The position numbers and the translations under genes were made by a program. A stretch of 64,000 bases of DNA from Heligmosomoides polygyrus polygyrus (lineage: Eukaryota; Nematoda; Chromadorea; Rhabditida; Heligmosomidae). Of this stretch, positions 42,677 through 54,424 are shown one piece after another; position 1 is the first letter of the stretch; the number at the start of each line of letters is the position of its first letter. Below the pieces are notes generated by a model, which was not told where the DNA came from, did no database searches, and saw only the letters and a list, made by a program, of their open reading frames with translations. The stretch lies in assembly GCA_947396885.1 (NCBI GenBank), contig OX377202.1:84548408-84612407 (forward strand), read 5' to 3'.

Positions 42677-44280
42677 AGCTATAGGAGGAATTGGTTTCGC
42701 TTCAATTGCCGTTAAAAGGAATTATCAAAATCGTAAAAGCATCTGAAGCAGGGACGTCAAAATAGAGTGCGCCATGCTTAACTGCGACGAATCCATGCAT
42801 TTCCAATCACTTCAAAGGCGTCTCTAATGCTCACAGTGACCCAGTGCCGCTACGAAGCTCCTCAGCTTGTCGACCAAACATCGTCAGAACAACCGGCGTA
42901 CGAGAGAGAACGAGTCGTCCTGTTCAATTACCAACACGTCCACAAGCTGCAAGTGACGTTTGGAAAGTGGACAGCGGAGATAAAAAGGCACATGCTTGGG
43001 ATTCATCCAAAGAAGAAGCAAGCCTTCAATTTAGAAGAGTAGGGAAACAACTTGAAATGGAACACCTCAAGGAGAACTACTTAAACGCTGGCGCGCCCCG
43101 CTGCCAATTGCGCTAGCGCTGACCTGTAGCAGGTCAGCGCTTTCTCACGTCTGTCTTCGATACCTTTGCTTTTCTTAGACTTAATAAGGCTTGAGAGAAG
43201 TCAGAGCATTCAGAGCCGCTCCACAGAAGCTCTTGCGCATTCACCTTTTTCTAACCGCCAAATAAATTGCGCATAATATTAGGAAGTGCCTTAGGCTTTC
43301 GTGGAAGCTGTAGAAGCTGTAGGCTAGTACTTTCTATTGGATTCCTCCTTCAGAAACCCTGCACAGAAGTGAGCAACTCCCAGAAGTCGTGGTAACCACT
43401 TAAAGGAGTAACGGCAGAAATGCTCCTCCCTGCTCGCCATGCGGCTCTTCCTACATTGAGCCCTACTATTCCCCCCTCCGAACCATGTGGGTCTTCATGC
43501 GATACCAATTATTAAGTTGTCGAATTATCTTCAAAAAGAAGCTTTGCTACAAGAAAAGAATGACCATACCTTAATAGAAAGGCTAATCTCCGTGATTATC
43601 AATGACATCTCGCCAACGTACCCGCGAAGAATGGACGCCTTTCTTGAAGAACTCCGGAGGCTGCGACTCGAATTAGTTGGACACTCCCAAATTCCGAATT
43701 CGTCACGGTTCTTGCATTTTTTCTCCGAAAGGATGGTAGTCTGATGGCGCAGTGTGTGGACTATAAGGCGGGTGAGGCAGAAGTTCCCAGGCGAACTCCT
43801 CAATTTTTGCAGCGTGATATTTGCGGCGGCGGTCGGGCGTGTCATGGAGGACTTTCACAACTGCTGAAGTCGTACAGCAGGCAAGCCCGCACTCGGTACT
43901 TTTGCCCGATCATCGTTAATTCGATTTTTTTTTAAAGGGCAAGGAATCGAAACGAAACTTTGGCAAAAGATGCCTTCGCAATCTCTTGTTAAACACGTAA
44001 AGTTGCATGATCCAAGAAATAACAATATCAAAGAAATGGCAAGTCGAGAGCAGTCGACATTTATAATCCGACAACCTAATAGCTCCCTGAGCGCCTCTAC
44101 ATCCCTGTGCCGCTCCTCCGCACATCTCTGCGCCTTCATAGTACGGTTGCGAATTAGAACACAGGTTGAATACACACTTCCCCGCGTGTCACATCTGCTC
44201 GGTGTAGCCGAATACACATTCGTTCGCGTGCTACATCTGCTCGGTGTAAAGTGAATGTTTGGCTAGTGCGTTTTCGCCTT
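42677..44280. other. Unassigned DNA with weak open frames
   Basis: Two forward frames look slightly protein-like: 42827-43042 and 43487-43744 (the second with IERLISVIINDISPTYPRRM and LEELRRLRLELVGH). Neither has splice signals, a family or a second copy. A lone GTGCGCCATGCTTAACTG core is at about 42767. Confidence 0.3.
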
Positions 44281-44284
44281 CCGA

Positions 44285-44395
44285 TTTAGGCCACATTGAC
44301 GACACAGTTCCTGAAGAGCTGATTACTACTGATTATGCTTAAAAGTGACCCAAACTAGTTCCTTCTAGGTGAGCCATAAATACCAGAGAAAATTC
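44285..44395 (-). repeat. Outer-end repeat of the GTCGTTAATG family
   Basis: CACATTGACGACACAGTTCC is followed by CCAAACTAGTTCCTTCTAGG and TGAGCCATAAATACC, matching 37840. It ends just before the foldback element. Confidence 0.5.
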
Positions 44396-44402
44396 AGTGC
44401 TA

Positions 44403-46428
44403 GTCGTTAATGTGACCTACATGAGGAGGTGGGAATGGCTGAGCCAATTGCAACCAATAAGAGCACGTTTGGGCGGTATGTTCCGCTTGATGCGACGTGA
44501 CTGGTATGTTATCTTTCCTATTAGGCCTGATTAAACACTCGCATTGAAATATCATTAGGGTGAGGCAATTAAAATGCTTTTTGCAGTCACTTAGAGCAAA
44601 AATACAATACCAGACGTACCAGAGCTCTGTGGAGTATTCATTCCCTCTCCGCTCAAGAATGGCGAAGAGCAGAACGGGAGGGGGACGTTCTGCCTGAAAG
44701 CGGCGCGGGCAAAGACGCTGGACAGTGCCTGCGGCGCCAATTGGCGTCGACTCGCGCCGTGACACCCGCCGCTTCGCGCTCAGCCAGGCAGCACTCGCCG
44801 CGGAGGCGATGCTGACCCAGCCAACCACGGGAGCCTGTAGGTCGACCAGATTTGGTGTGATTACAGTCGATAGAGGGATAGGAGGCTCAGACGGCTTGCA
44901 TTTGCAGTCCAGAAATTGGGATTGATCTGAACCCTGCCATCTCCCACATTAGAAATTCGAGCTCTGTCGAATGAGCCAGGAAAGAATCTTGCCTCAATAA
45001 CCCCTACAGCAATTTTTTTCAGGCGCTGTTTAATTTTCGTTAAGTATCAGTTTTTATTTATATCAGAACTAACTACGAGGCATGCTTCCAGGCTACTGAT
45101 GTGAACTCCACCATCTCCTGTATAGAATTTCGATCTCTATCGAATGAGCCAGAAATTATCCTGACTAAAGAACCATTAAGGCGACTTTTTAGGCGTTGTT
45201 TATTTTCGTTAAATATCAGTTTTTACCTATATCAGAATTAATCGCGAGGCATGCTTCTAGGCTGAAATTGCGCGAGGAATGTAATTAGATAGACGAGAGA
45301 CCTCTTAAAAGCACTCAAGTGCTCAACCTCTTTGAAAACGACATTATGATCCTTCAGTGCGTAGAGCATGTTCACAGTCTGAAACTGCCCGACGAGTTCG
45401 ATTTGATAGTCGCTGGACCTCCTAAGAACGCCGATGTATTCCAGTTTTCTCAAAGTATTTCATTAGTATTTCCTAGCTCGTTAATTGGTGGTGACATTGG
45501 CTATGCAGGTACATTGCTTGTGGGACGCAAGTTCAAAATAGTACTAGAATCCCCAAATGTCTGAACGAGCAATTTGAAGTATTGTGTGGTGAAGTTTATT
45601 CCCGGTGAACATTAGGTTTGATGAACCACCTATCCAGTCTTGTTCTCGATATATATGACGTATGCATTAAAAAGTTCCATGGGAAAATCATTTACGAAAT
45701 GCTAAAAAGATGTCATGTTGAAACTAACGCGACTTCTGTTAAAAGATGTCTCGTCTATCTAATTGGAATCCTCGTGCAATTCTAGCCTGGAAGCATACCT
45801 CACATTCAATTCTCATATATGTGAATAAAAACCGTTACTTGGCGAAAAATGAACAGCGCTTGAAAAAAATCGCTTTAAGGGTTAGTGAGGCAGGATTCTT
45901 TTCTGGCTCATTCGATAGAGATCGAAATTCTAGTACATGAGATATTAGGGTTCACATCAGTAGCCTGGAAGCATGTCTCGTAGTTAATTCTGATATAAAT
46001 AAAAACCGATATTTAGCGAAAAATAAACGGCGCTTAAAAAATTCGCTTCAATGGATATCGATTCAAGTGTCTTTCCTGGCTCATTCGACAGAGCTCGAAA
46101 TTCTAATGTGGGAGATGGTAAGGTTCTAATCAATCCCAGTTTCTGGACTGTCAATGCAAGCCGTCTGAGCGTCCTATCCCTCTATCGATTGTAGTCACAC
46201 CAAATCTGGTCGACCTACAGGCTCCCGTGCCTGTGTAGCCGGGTCAGCATCGCCTCCGCGGCGAGTGCTGACTGGCTGAACGCGAACCGGCGGGTGTCAC
46301 GGCACGAGTCGACGCTAATTGGCTCTGCGGGCACTGTCCCGCGTCTTTGGCCGCGCCGCTTTCAGGCAGAACGTCCCTCACCCGAGCAGAACGTAGGCGG
46401 AGACTAGGATGTAGGCCCCATTAACGAC
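44403..46428. mobile_element. 2-kb foldback element, GTCGTTAATG family
   Basis: The ends GTCGTTAATG and CATTAACGAC are flanked by TA (44401-44402 and 46429-46430). The arms are very long: 44640-45260 pairs with the inverse of about 45790-46400, for example GTCGACCAGATTTGGTGTGA facing TCACACCAAATCTGGTCGAC. Each arm contains two direct sub-repeats of about 160 bp (GGCATGCTTCNAGGCT, AAATATCAGTTTTTA, CTCATTCGAYAGAG). The centre, about 45280-45780, is not repeated and has no recognised gene. Confidence 0.8.
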
Positions 46429-46632
46429 TAGTACAGAAGGGCGTCCCTAAAAACTTTATGCAACTTTCGTGAACCTGGGAAAAGACGGAGATAGCGTTCC
46501 ACAGATGAGTTCTTCGTCTCCAGAAGTCGACGCCAACTTTGGATTCTGAACTGCCAAGGTTGTTCTCTGCGCTCCTGTCAAGCACAGAATATTTCAGTGA
46601 AAACACTGGGAGGGCGGGAATTTGAGGCATCA

Positions 46633-46885
46633 TCACCTTAACGACCGTGTGCTCCTCTTTCGCGGCTTCCCAGCGAAAAACCGCTGGAATTGTAGGAATT
46701 CTGGCTTTTTCCTGGCTGAGCCACACGCTCGCGTGTGAGCTTGTGCGCAGCGTGTAGACGACGTCCGGTGACGACGACAAGTCACGAATCGGCGATCTGC
46801 AAACGACGACAAGTTTTTCGACGTCGTCATCGGCAGAACATTCTTGCAGAAACTCGGAGAATCGGTCGCCGTTGCAGCTCGCGCT
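46633..46885 (-). CDS. Weak candidate exon, unknown protein
   Basis: On the minus strand a frame opens after an acceptor-like CCTGGACTGCAG and stays open through RFSEFLQECSADDDVEKLVV, VCRSPIRDLSSSPDVVYTLR, ASVWLSQEK and AVFRWEAAKEEHTVVK. It reaches a donor-like AAG|GTGATG at about 46633. Beyond the donor the frame continues into the foldback element. Composition looks protein-like, but other frames are also open and no family is recognised. Confidence 0.2.
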
Positions 46886-48161
46886 GCAGTCCAGGAATCA
46901 TTGTAATTGCTGATGAAGTTCTTAGAGGCCTTACGTAAGGGATGCCATTCTCTACACAGCTACTCTAGTGGCAGAACGGTCTCTGGTGTCTCCGGTTTGT
47001 GTCCTGTTCGAGGACAGTCCTTGATGTCTCTAGAAGTCATCTGGAGGGCAACGTTCGTCTTGTTCTCCAGATGGATTCTTGCTGCGAAATTACTGATCCT
47101 TTTATCGTCTTTTTTCTAATTTTGCTCTCAGGTATCTGAATGTCGTCCTCGGAGCCCAAGTTTGATGTCCCTTGGACTGCGGCATAAGTTCTAATCTATC
47201 TAGAAGATACTCAACTGGAAATCTACGAAGCCAAAGTAGGCCTTGTTCCGTTCTGGGCACTACTTGCAAAAATAGTGGCCGTTCTGCCATAGTTTTTTCG
47301 TACTGCTCATCATTAGCGTGTTTTTACTCTATTCAACTTGAAGGAAGCTTTGATGTTGACCAATGTCTTTTTCAAATTCATCAGGGCCAAAAATCGGCTA
47401 CCTTTTTTCGTGCAAGAAACGTTGTTGAGGTCAGATGAGCTTAGACTTTAGCCATTCAAGAACAAAAAGCATCTGTTGTGGAACCAACCCCTTCTTCTCC
47501 TCGTTCCGAGGCTTTCTCATGTGTTTTTAGGAGAAGCTCGGGATTAGTGACTAAGATGAGCTGCGTGATGTCTAGGCGGAACCACCACATATACTATTAG
47601 GTTGGAAACTTGGAAGCTGAAAACTTCCCGCCGTTTTTTTACATCTCATTCTAAATTGCGCTGCGAGTCTTTTGCACAATGCCATAGTGTGTTCGGGTTT
47701 TGTCGTGATTTCTTCAACTTCAGGGCTTTAAAGTGGAGTGTCTAGAGAATGTGAGTTTTATTCTACGAACAGCTCCCACTCTTTGCGTATTTGTTTTTGG
47801 AAAGTGTTGTTTGGCTTTCCACGGCCTAGATGGCTTGAGTGCGGAACCGATCTTTAATCCTGTTGTACGCACAAATGGAGCCTTCATTCGTGGCTTCAAA
47901 CTATGTGTTGTGGCCGTGAGGAGCCCAGATGCATTAGGCCTCAACGACCAGCAACGAAATGGCCCTATGATTTCGCAAAACGAGGAGAAACGCGACCTAT
48001 GAGATGAGCGATGGGCCCATAAATGGAATGTGCATCTTCAGACTCATATTACTCGTCTCGGTTGGCAAGTGTTTTATGGTTATGGTTTGGTCAGGACGTC
48101 AGCTAGATTTCGGCATTCATGAGGATAATGGAGGTTTCGAAGTGGAATCCTAGTGAAGGTG
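46886..48161. other. Unassigned DNA
   Basis: Minus-strand frames at 47102-47290 and 47720-47944 have no recognised domain. A lone mariner-type end (TATTAGGTTGGAAACTTGG) is at about 47599 without a partner. Confidence 0.35.
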
Positions 48162-48330
48162 CATGTCGCAAAGACGCACCGCTGGGGTGCGAGAGCGCGC
48201 CGTAGCTCCTACCGCAGTTGCGACAGCTGCGACAGACATCATATGCCCTGCGACTGAGCCGATGTCTGATTGGCTGCCGCGATTACGGCAACGGCTCGTT
48301 CCCACACCCATGTGGTGTGCCTTCGCGACC
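48162..48330. mobile_element. MITE K, copy 2 (about 169 bp)
   Basis: The left end CATGTCGCAAAGACGCACC pairs with the right end (reverse complement CAGGTCGCGAAGGCACACC). The interior GATTGGCTGCCGCGATTAC is shared with 33628-33822. It abuts the next MITE directly. Confidence 0.65.
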
Positions 48331-48651
48331 TGGGGCCGGATTCATCAACCACTCACCAGCTGTAAGTGGCGCAGCTAACCACGAAACCCGCCAATCGGCC
48401 GATTCATCAAAACGTGGTTAGTTAAATCCGGCCTCAGAACCGGCGTATCCGTTACTAGGCTGGAGTGCCCGGTAACCGCTACCGGGGTGCAGCGGTTGCG
48501 CTCCACGGCCAAACGGTGACCCAGTCGCAACGAATTGCCATCACTTACTGCGAATTTGGTGAATCGCAACTCGCGGTTAGTGAGCCGCTGACGGATAGTA
48601 ACGGTAACGGGTGATAAGATTTACCTCCGTTCTCGTTGGTGAATCCGGCCC
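48331..48651. mobile_element. GGGCC-family MITE (321 bp)
   Basis: The ends GGGCCGGATTCATCAACCA and (reverse complement) GGGCCGGATTCACCAACGA pair, with CTG immediately outside both (48328-48330 and 48652-48654). GC-rich interior with CGGTAACCGCTACCGG-like palindromes. Confidence 0.8.
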
Positions 48652-48654
48652 CTG

Positions 48655-49304
48655 TTCCCCTGCAAAGCGATTCACCGATTGATTGGGCTTAATGCAGGAC
48701 GACAGTCGCTTCCAGAGCCATAATTCAGGGACACAATACAACCAGGAAGTAGCTCCAATGAAGGTAATTTTGCAGCAGAGTCAGTACGGCGTTTGCCCAC
48801 ATCGAGTGCCTTTTCAAAACATTTTCGCTATGCCGCCATGAAGTACATGGAGTGCGTGGCGCATCCGAGTAGGATTGCTTGACTCCTACTGCATTGAGTA
48901 CGGCTTCTATTCTTTGCCAGAATCATCTGACGTCAAAGCGGTTCAGAGGCTTGGCTCGTGTGATAGGTGAGATTTTGACACCCTGGATCGAGGAGATAAG
49001 CCGTAACGCCCCCGTCGTTAAGCCTTGTCTTCAGGCAATACATCATTCTATCTACGACCACTCACTGTGGGAGTATGTGTCCAGGGGTGTCACTGCAAGA
49101 TCGTCGCTAAGTCTGAGAAAATCTTGCACGCCTTCTGTGCAGTTTCAAGACTAACCGCTTAGTTCAATGCATTCATGTTCAAGGACACTCTTAGAAGGAA
49201 CTACATGGCGAAGAGAGTTCCTTACATTCAAGGAAGGTAATGGAATCGCATTTCGACCATTCTTAGTTCACTGCAGTTGCACGTGTGTTGTGCCTTGCGG
49301 CTAC
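48655..49304. other. Unassigned DNA
   Basis: A lone GTGCGTGGCGCATCCGAGTA (SINE-like 3' core) is at about 48854. The stretch next to the SL1 sequence (49200-49304) is what would be the body of an SL RNA on the minus strand. Confidence 0.35.
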
Positions 49305-49326
49305 CTCAAACTTGGGTAATTAAACC
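49305..49326 (-). ncRNA. SL1 spliced-leader sequence (SL RNA gene or fragment)
   Basis: The minus strand reads the complete 22-nt nematode SL1 exon, beginning GGTTTAATTACCC (49326 down to 49314) and ending AAGTTTGAG (49313-49305). The next bases are GTAG, so a 5' splice donor follows, as in a true SL RNA. SL1 is the leader trans-spliced onto many nematode mRNAs. Downstream, GCCGCAAGGC could form a GNRA-type hairpin, but I do not see a clear Sm-binding site (A, several U, G) within about 100 nt. It may therefore be a variant SL RNA gene, a pseudogene, or the leader end of a retrocopied mRNA. A chance 22-nt match is implausible. Confidence 0.6.
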
Positions 49327-49330
49327 GTTA

Positions 49331-50120
49331 TTTTACTGCACAATTTTCACGTCAAACCGGACACTTCGAATCGAAACGAACACTTTTCACGTCAAATTGA
49401 GCACCCTTCTGAACAATAGTGATGTTTCAGAAACCAAATTGAACGCCCTTCAGATCGAATCGAGCTTCTCATAGGTAAATTATAAACTATGATTATTTGT
49501 AGACTCAATAATGCAGTTAGATTAATTTTTTGTTCGAGAAAAATTTGGTATAACTTTCTTAGAAATTTTTTTCTTCAGCTGCCCGAGTGACATAGTTTTA
49601 TAAACTTTTGTTTTCTGAGAAAAATAAACTAAGTTTTGTTTTAAAGCCCAGAACAAAACAGCAATGATCAAGACGAGATCGCGCCATGCACGTGAAAAGC
49701 CCGTCGCAGTTTTTGCATGATTGGTAATGAAAACCCTTCATACGTGAAGCATCAAAATTAGGATATGTGTGTTCTTTGCAATGTGTTCGTTGTATCATTT
49801 ACAGGTGTGAAACTCCTTTTTTCAGAAATTTTTCAATCAATCGAATAAAAATCGCGCCATCTTGAACGTGGGCTTGGCGCAGTCTCCTATTTTGGCACTA
49901 AAAATTGCCTTCCTGCCTTTTATAACTAGCTTTAAGCTAATATCTGTCCTCAAAGGTGAGAATTTTATAAAATTTCAAACAATATGTTCACATATAGGGT
50001 AGGTGAATGTAACAGTTATATAGGAGCTCATACAAAACTTACCTTGGACAAAGTTAGTTTGGTTCAAAAAGCGTTAGGTTTCTTTAGAAGAGTACTAATC
50101 TGATATGAAAATGATGTATT
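49331..50120 (+). mobile_element. Foldback-like repeat D, copy 3
   Basis: The left side starts GCACAATTTTCACGTCAAAC, followed by AATTGAGCACCCTTCTGAA-type units up to 49470. The right side has inverted units and ends GATATGAAAATGATGTATTT near 50118. The interior matches copies 1 and 4 (GATCGCGCCATGCACGTG, GGCACTAAAAATTGCC). It begins only a few bases from the SL1 sequence. Confidence 0.65.
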
Positions 50121-50869
50121 TACAATATTTACATAAATTCTAAAAATACATACATGAGGAATACATGAGGTAGAAATTAGAAGGCAAATATAACGGTTGT
50201 TAATGGAATGTTGATCATTCCTCTTTTATACTACTGTAAGTTCCGCTTCATCTTACGTGTCTCAGATCCGCTGCAGGATAAGCTGAAAAATTAATTCATC
50301 AGCGTCGTAGCAGTGCAAGCTGACATTTCTTCTCTAGACGCTCCATGTGATTACCGTGCAGATAGAGATGCCTCCTGTTAAACTGTCACGCTTCAAGAAT
50401 TGTTATCAAACCCTCTTCAACGGATAGAGTGAAATGCGTGGCGCATCTTGAAGGCTGGCTGCTCTTTTTGCACTGACACTGCCTGCTGGCGGCAGCGCAC
50501 TGAGCCTTCTATGTAGAGTGCTGGCTCGCTTCCGCCAATTGGTTTCACATCGACGACTTGACCTTTTAAGTAGCCCCTCGCGACAGCCAATAAAGTTTGT
50601 TTCGGCAGTCGATAGCGAGTCATTATTCCCTAGAAGTCATTGACTAGTCGAGTGGGAGGAATGCTCAACAAGAGAGTCAAATTTCAGGTCGTTTCTGACC
50701 TTTTTCCTGGGGCAGCAGCGCCTTTATTTGCCCTAGTCGCGGGCCAGAGTGTTCCACCGCACCGTGCTTATTCGGTTGTGCCGACCTGGTCCTTACGGCT
50801 CTCGTCCAGGGACTGGATTCCTCAACGCTTATAACCGCGGGTGTAGTGGTGTAGGAGTAGACGTGCCCA
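50121..50869. other. Unassigned DNA
   Basis: Nothing recognised apart from a lone AATGCGTGGCGCATCTTG core at about 50432. Confidence 0.3.
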
Positions 50870-51170
50870 AGATAAGACCTTCATGATAAACCTACTCGCC
50901 ACATCGTGGGTATATCAGCAGTGGGTCGAGGATACTCAATGCTCGTCGTGGGTATATCCGCATACCCGCGAAGATTCCGCGCCCTATTAACAAAAAGGCG
51001 CTTCAGTGAGATCAGCTGTTCTCCCAAGAGGCTTAGTTCTACCGTTCCCTTGGTTCCTTTCATGAACACGGATCGTACGCGCCACCCACTGCTGGTAGTG
51101 AGTGTAGTGAGTAAGATTCCCTCATTGTATCCCTACCTATACTGCTTGTTGAATCTGGTCCTAGATGAGG
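50870..51170 (+). repeat. Dispersed repeat B, complete copy
   Basis: Contains both halves found apart at 6136-6262 and 3141-3292. The left edge ACCTTCATGATAAACC and right edge TTGTTGAATCTGGTCC resemble eroded GGGCC-family ends, so B may be a larger, older member of that family. Confidence 0.6.
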
Positions 51171-53205
51171 TGGTGTAGCTGATCCACCTATTTTTCGACA
51201 GTATAATCAGTCCAATGACTGTATCCCTGGTGCTCGAATGTTGACGAAAGCGTTTCGCAAAACTCTTCAGAAAGGCTGTTTTCGACCTTTTTAGAACAGC
51301 AGCTTCTCCATTAGCCAGGTCGTGTGCCACAGTGGCCCAGTGAGGTACAGGACATCAGACGCCCTCGCTTTCTTCCGTATAGCTACCGAATTCAGATGAC
51401 CATCGGCTTTCAAGCAGCCGGTGTCATAAGAATAGGGATGAATAGGGAACAATAGGGCTACCGTAATTCTAGGCCTGAAATGTGTGCTCCTTGGTGCGGT
51501 CACTGAGGCGGTGAGCTAGAATCGAAGCGTAGTGCTCAACTTTGCTCACTGACGATGCAGTTCCTTTTTTCTCCAATTTTACATTTGTTTATTTTTTACT
51601 TTTTAAGCACACATGCGCGGAAGAGTCCCACCCAAGAGGTCTTTCGTTGAATTGAAACTCTTTCTGCTCCAAAGAGGGTTGTTCTTACAGACATGGTAAT
51701 GTACAACGTATTCGTTGCTGGACTGCGTTATCGCCACGTGTGTGCGTGTGCAAAATTTAGCGTTAGGCGTCATTTTAGGCGCAGCACCTTAGTGAGCGTA
51801 GAGCGATGCCCAGATTTCACGCTATGAATTACGGTATCCTTAGGTCAACCATTTCTGTACAGGTGTCACGCGTGTGGCCCACCTAATTTTCGACGTTTTT
51901 AGCCCTCGAACGTCAGTAGAAGGCGTTCCCTGAGCCGCCAGCGGCGCGTTCACTGAAGCAAATCCGCCGAAAGAACCACGTCACCTGTGATTAATGCGTG
52001 ATTTTTGTGACAAGACGCAAATTGAACGCCGGGCAACCGATGCGTGCTGGGCTGGAATTCGATGTGTGGACCTAATTTCCGGTGTGACTGGATATGGCCG
52101 ATGGCGGCTGGAGCAGCGGCACCGCCGCTCCTGCTGCTGCTCGAATTTTAATGCCGTCCGCTTTTTCCGCTGGCAGAGCTAGTGAAGCGTCATTGTCTCT
52201 CACGTCGCTGTTTGGCGTCTTATAGGTGACGTGGTTTTCGGAGCATCTTCTTTGCTTCGCGTCAAGGACAATCTACACATTCTCGTCAGAGGGAGAAGAG
52301 TAGAAATTAGAGTTGAAATTCCGTCTGGGATGCGCCACGAACTCTGCCATTTCTACGTAAAACGGTGAAGCTTGCCTGTTTGCACCTTTCGCCCATTTAG
52401 ATATGTTTTCTTGAAGCTGACGATTGGCATTTTCGGACAGTTTGATGAGGCGCTTACTGGGTTTCTGACAAATACACTGTTTGTTATGGGCCTATGGTTG
52501 ACTACTCAGTGGCAGTAGGGATCCAAAGGCATTCCGAAACTTGCCCTTAGAAAGTTGAATATGCGGTGCAAACCAGTCCACGAGTAGCGGCATATCGTTC
52601 GCTCAGGGCCTTTCGGCGATATGAAGTGGCACGGAATATCATATTTCTCGCGAAGGTGGATGAGGGTTCCACATTAGGCACTCAGCTGTAAGCTCGTTTT
52701 GTCCTGAAGCACGTGCTTCTGAAGTCGACGACACTGGACAGAGAAACATCTGTTACGAAAAAACCACCACGTCCGTCACAGAATGACCGTAGAGTGCATA
52801 TGAACTCCGGGTGAGGTTATGCAGCAGCTCTGGCGGAAAATTCAAATTTTCCCTCGGCTTGAGATTCGGAGGAAGTGGTGGGTCTAACCCAAGTCTCTCC
52901 TCTCGTCTGCGACTTGCCCCGTGCTTCCGCATTGGTGTTTGTTGAAGTGGAAAATGTTGGGAGCTCCGTGAGTTTTGCGTAGGGTTCCGGAAAATCTACG
53001 ACTCAGTCATTTGCTAAAAATAAGTTTTTAATATGAGTTTTTGCCTTTTCCAAAAGATTTGTTGATACTAGTGTGGGCTACATGCGAGAAGAACGAATCA
53101 GGTTGCGTGAGGAGAAAGCCTTTTTCTATGGAAGACTATTCCCATCTTCCGTCCTCCTTCAAATTGACGAAGGTTGAATAAACCTTCTGTGGATGCCTTC
53201 CGGTA
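51171..53205. other. Unassigned DNA
   Basis: No gene recognised. A SINE 3' relic, GGGATGCGCCACGAACTCTG followed by TTTCTACG, lies at about 52328-52360. Confidence 0.35.
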
Positions 53206-53330
53206 CATAGTAGTCGTTAATATGGTCTATGTGGGGTGAGGAGAGCGTGTCAAGCCAATTATTGTGCAGCATACAGTAGTGCCATCTAAAGGGGGTGTGT
53301 TCCTTCAGCGCCCTGATTGGCAGGTTCGTG
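53206..53330 (+). mobile_element. GTCGTTAATG-family MITE, left part
   Basis: TTCCGGTACATAGTAGTCGT followed by TAATATGGTCTATGTGGGG gives the left end plus outer sequence. GCGCCCTGATTGGCAG near 53318 resembles the inner motif. Right end not found. Confidence 0.45.
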
Positions 53331-54420
53331 TTCGACCAACTGTCTTGCGGTCAAGCGATCGTCGAAGGCCTATGATTGGCTGTTGCATCCTTGGCGTCCA
53401 CCTAGGGATGAAACCCACATAGTATCGATTTTTTCCGGAGGAGGTTGGCTTAAGGGGATAGAGTATCCTCCATCCCTCTATGTATTTTGTTTTAGGGAAT
53501 TTTTGAACTCAATTTTTCAATTACGGCTCAGCGACATGTTGTTAGCAGAGCGTTTCGTTCATGTTCAGTGCAAACCAAGAGAAACAGGCATACCAACTCC
53601 ATCTGGGTGCTGTGGGCTTACTACCGTATCTGGCAATAGAGCAGGATACGGTACTTTGTGAAAATCACCGAATCAGAATGCGCGGCCAGCTCTCCTTCAA
53701 CTTCCTCGTTATCCCCACCCCTCCGCCACTGATAGGAGAACGTGTTCGCCATCCATTCGCAGACGAACATAGCTGGTGCCATCTGGAGTCGGCGTTGTCG
53801 TCCCCATCGGCGACTAATTCGATTCACGCCCCACCCCCATCTCGCGTCGGTGTTGTTTATCCGCTCACAATGTCTAATCAGCATTCCATCATATCCTTGG
53901 GATTAGGCCAGAACAAGCAAATCCCCCGCCGATTTCGCTCGCGAGATCCGGCGTTTTTCAGATGATGAATTCCCATGGCTGTTCCTTTCCTGGTCATTTC
54001 AGTCGCCTTTGCTTCTGCTAGTAGCGGAAGTAGATCCCTATCCAGAATTCTCGCAAATATTTTGCGAAGTTCGCAGCCAATGTTAGATGCACGGCGTACT
54101 CCAGTGTAATTGCAGGTTGCGTTGCTGCGACCTTCACTAGGAGTACTATAGATAGCTGAAGCTATAGCGCAAGTGGAATTTCAATGGATTGGAAGGGCTT
54201 TTGATCATCCTTTGGATCCTTTGGTTCTCATCACTTTCCTGCTTCTACCCTAGCATTCAGGTTATTCTTCCTCTTCCACACATTCTTCTATAGTCACCTA
54301 CTTCTTGCGGTAAAGTATCCTGGTCCCTTCTTGGTCCCTTTGGCGTTCTAAACGGCCTCTACCGAGCTCCAAATTACTCTGGAGCGCTGTTCTCCATAAA
54401 TTGCTAGAAGATGCTACGTG
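53331..54420. other. Unassigned DNA
   Basis: Overlapping open frames at 53317-53965 have no domain and are not called. Confidence 0.35.
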
Positions 54421-54424
54421 GCGT

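Noticed and set aside
45319..45564. Gene in the centre of the foldback element
   Set aside because: An 81-codon frame with an equally long antisense frame, no motif, and no similarity to a transposase.
47596..47640. Third mariner element
   Set aside because: One TTAGGTTGG-type end is present, but no matching right end with TA and no transposase sequence was found.
53317..53965. Two overlapping plus-strand frames and one minus-strand frame
   Set aside because: All are open together with no splice sites, domains or repeat identity. I could not choose one as coding.
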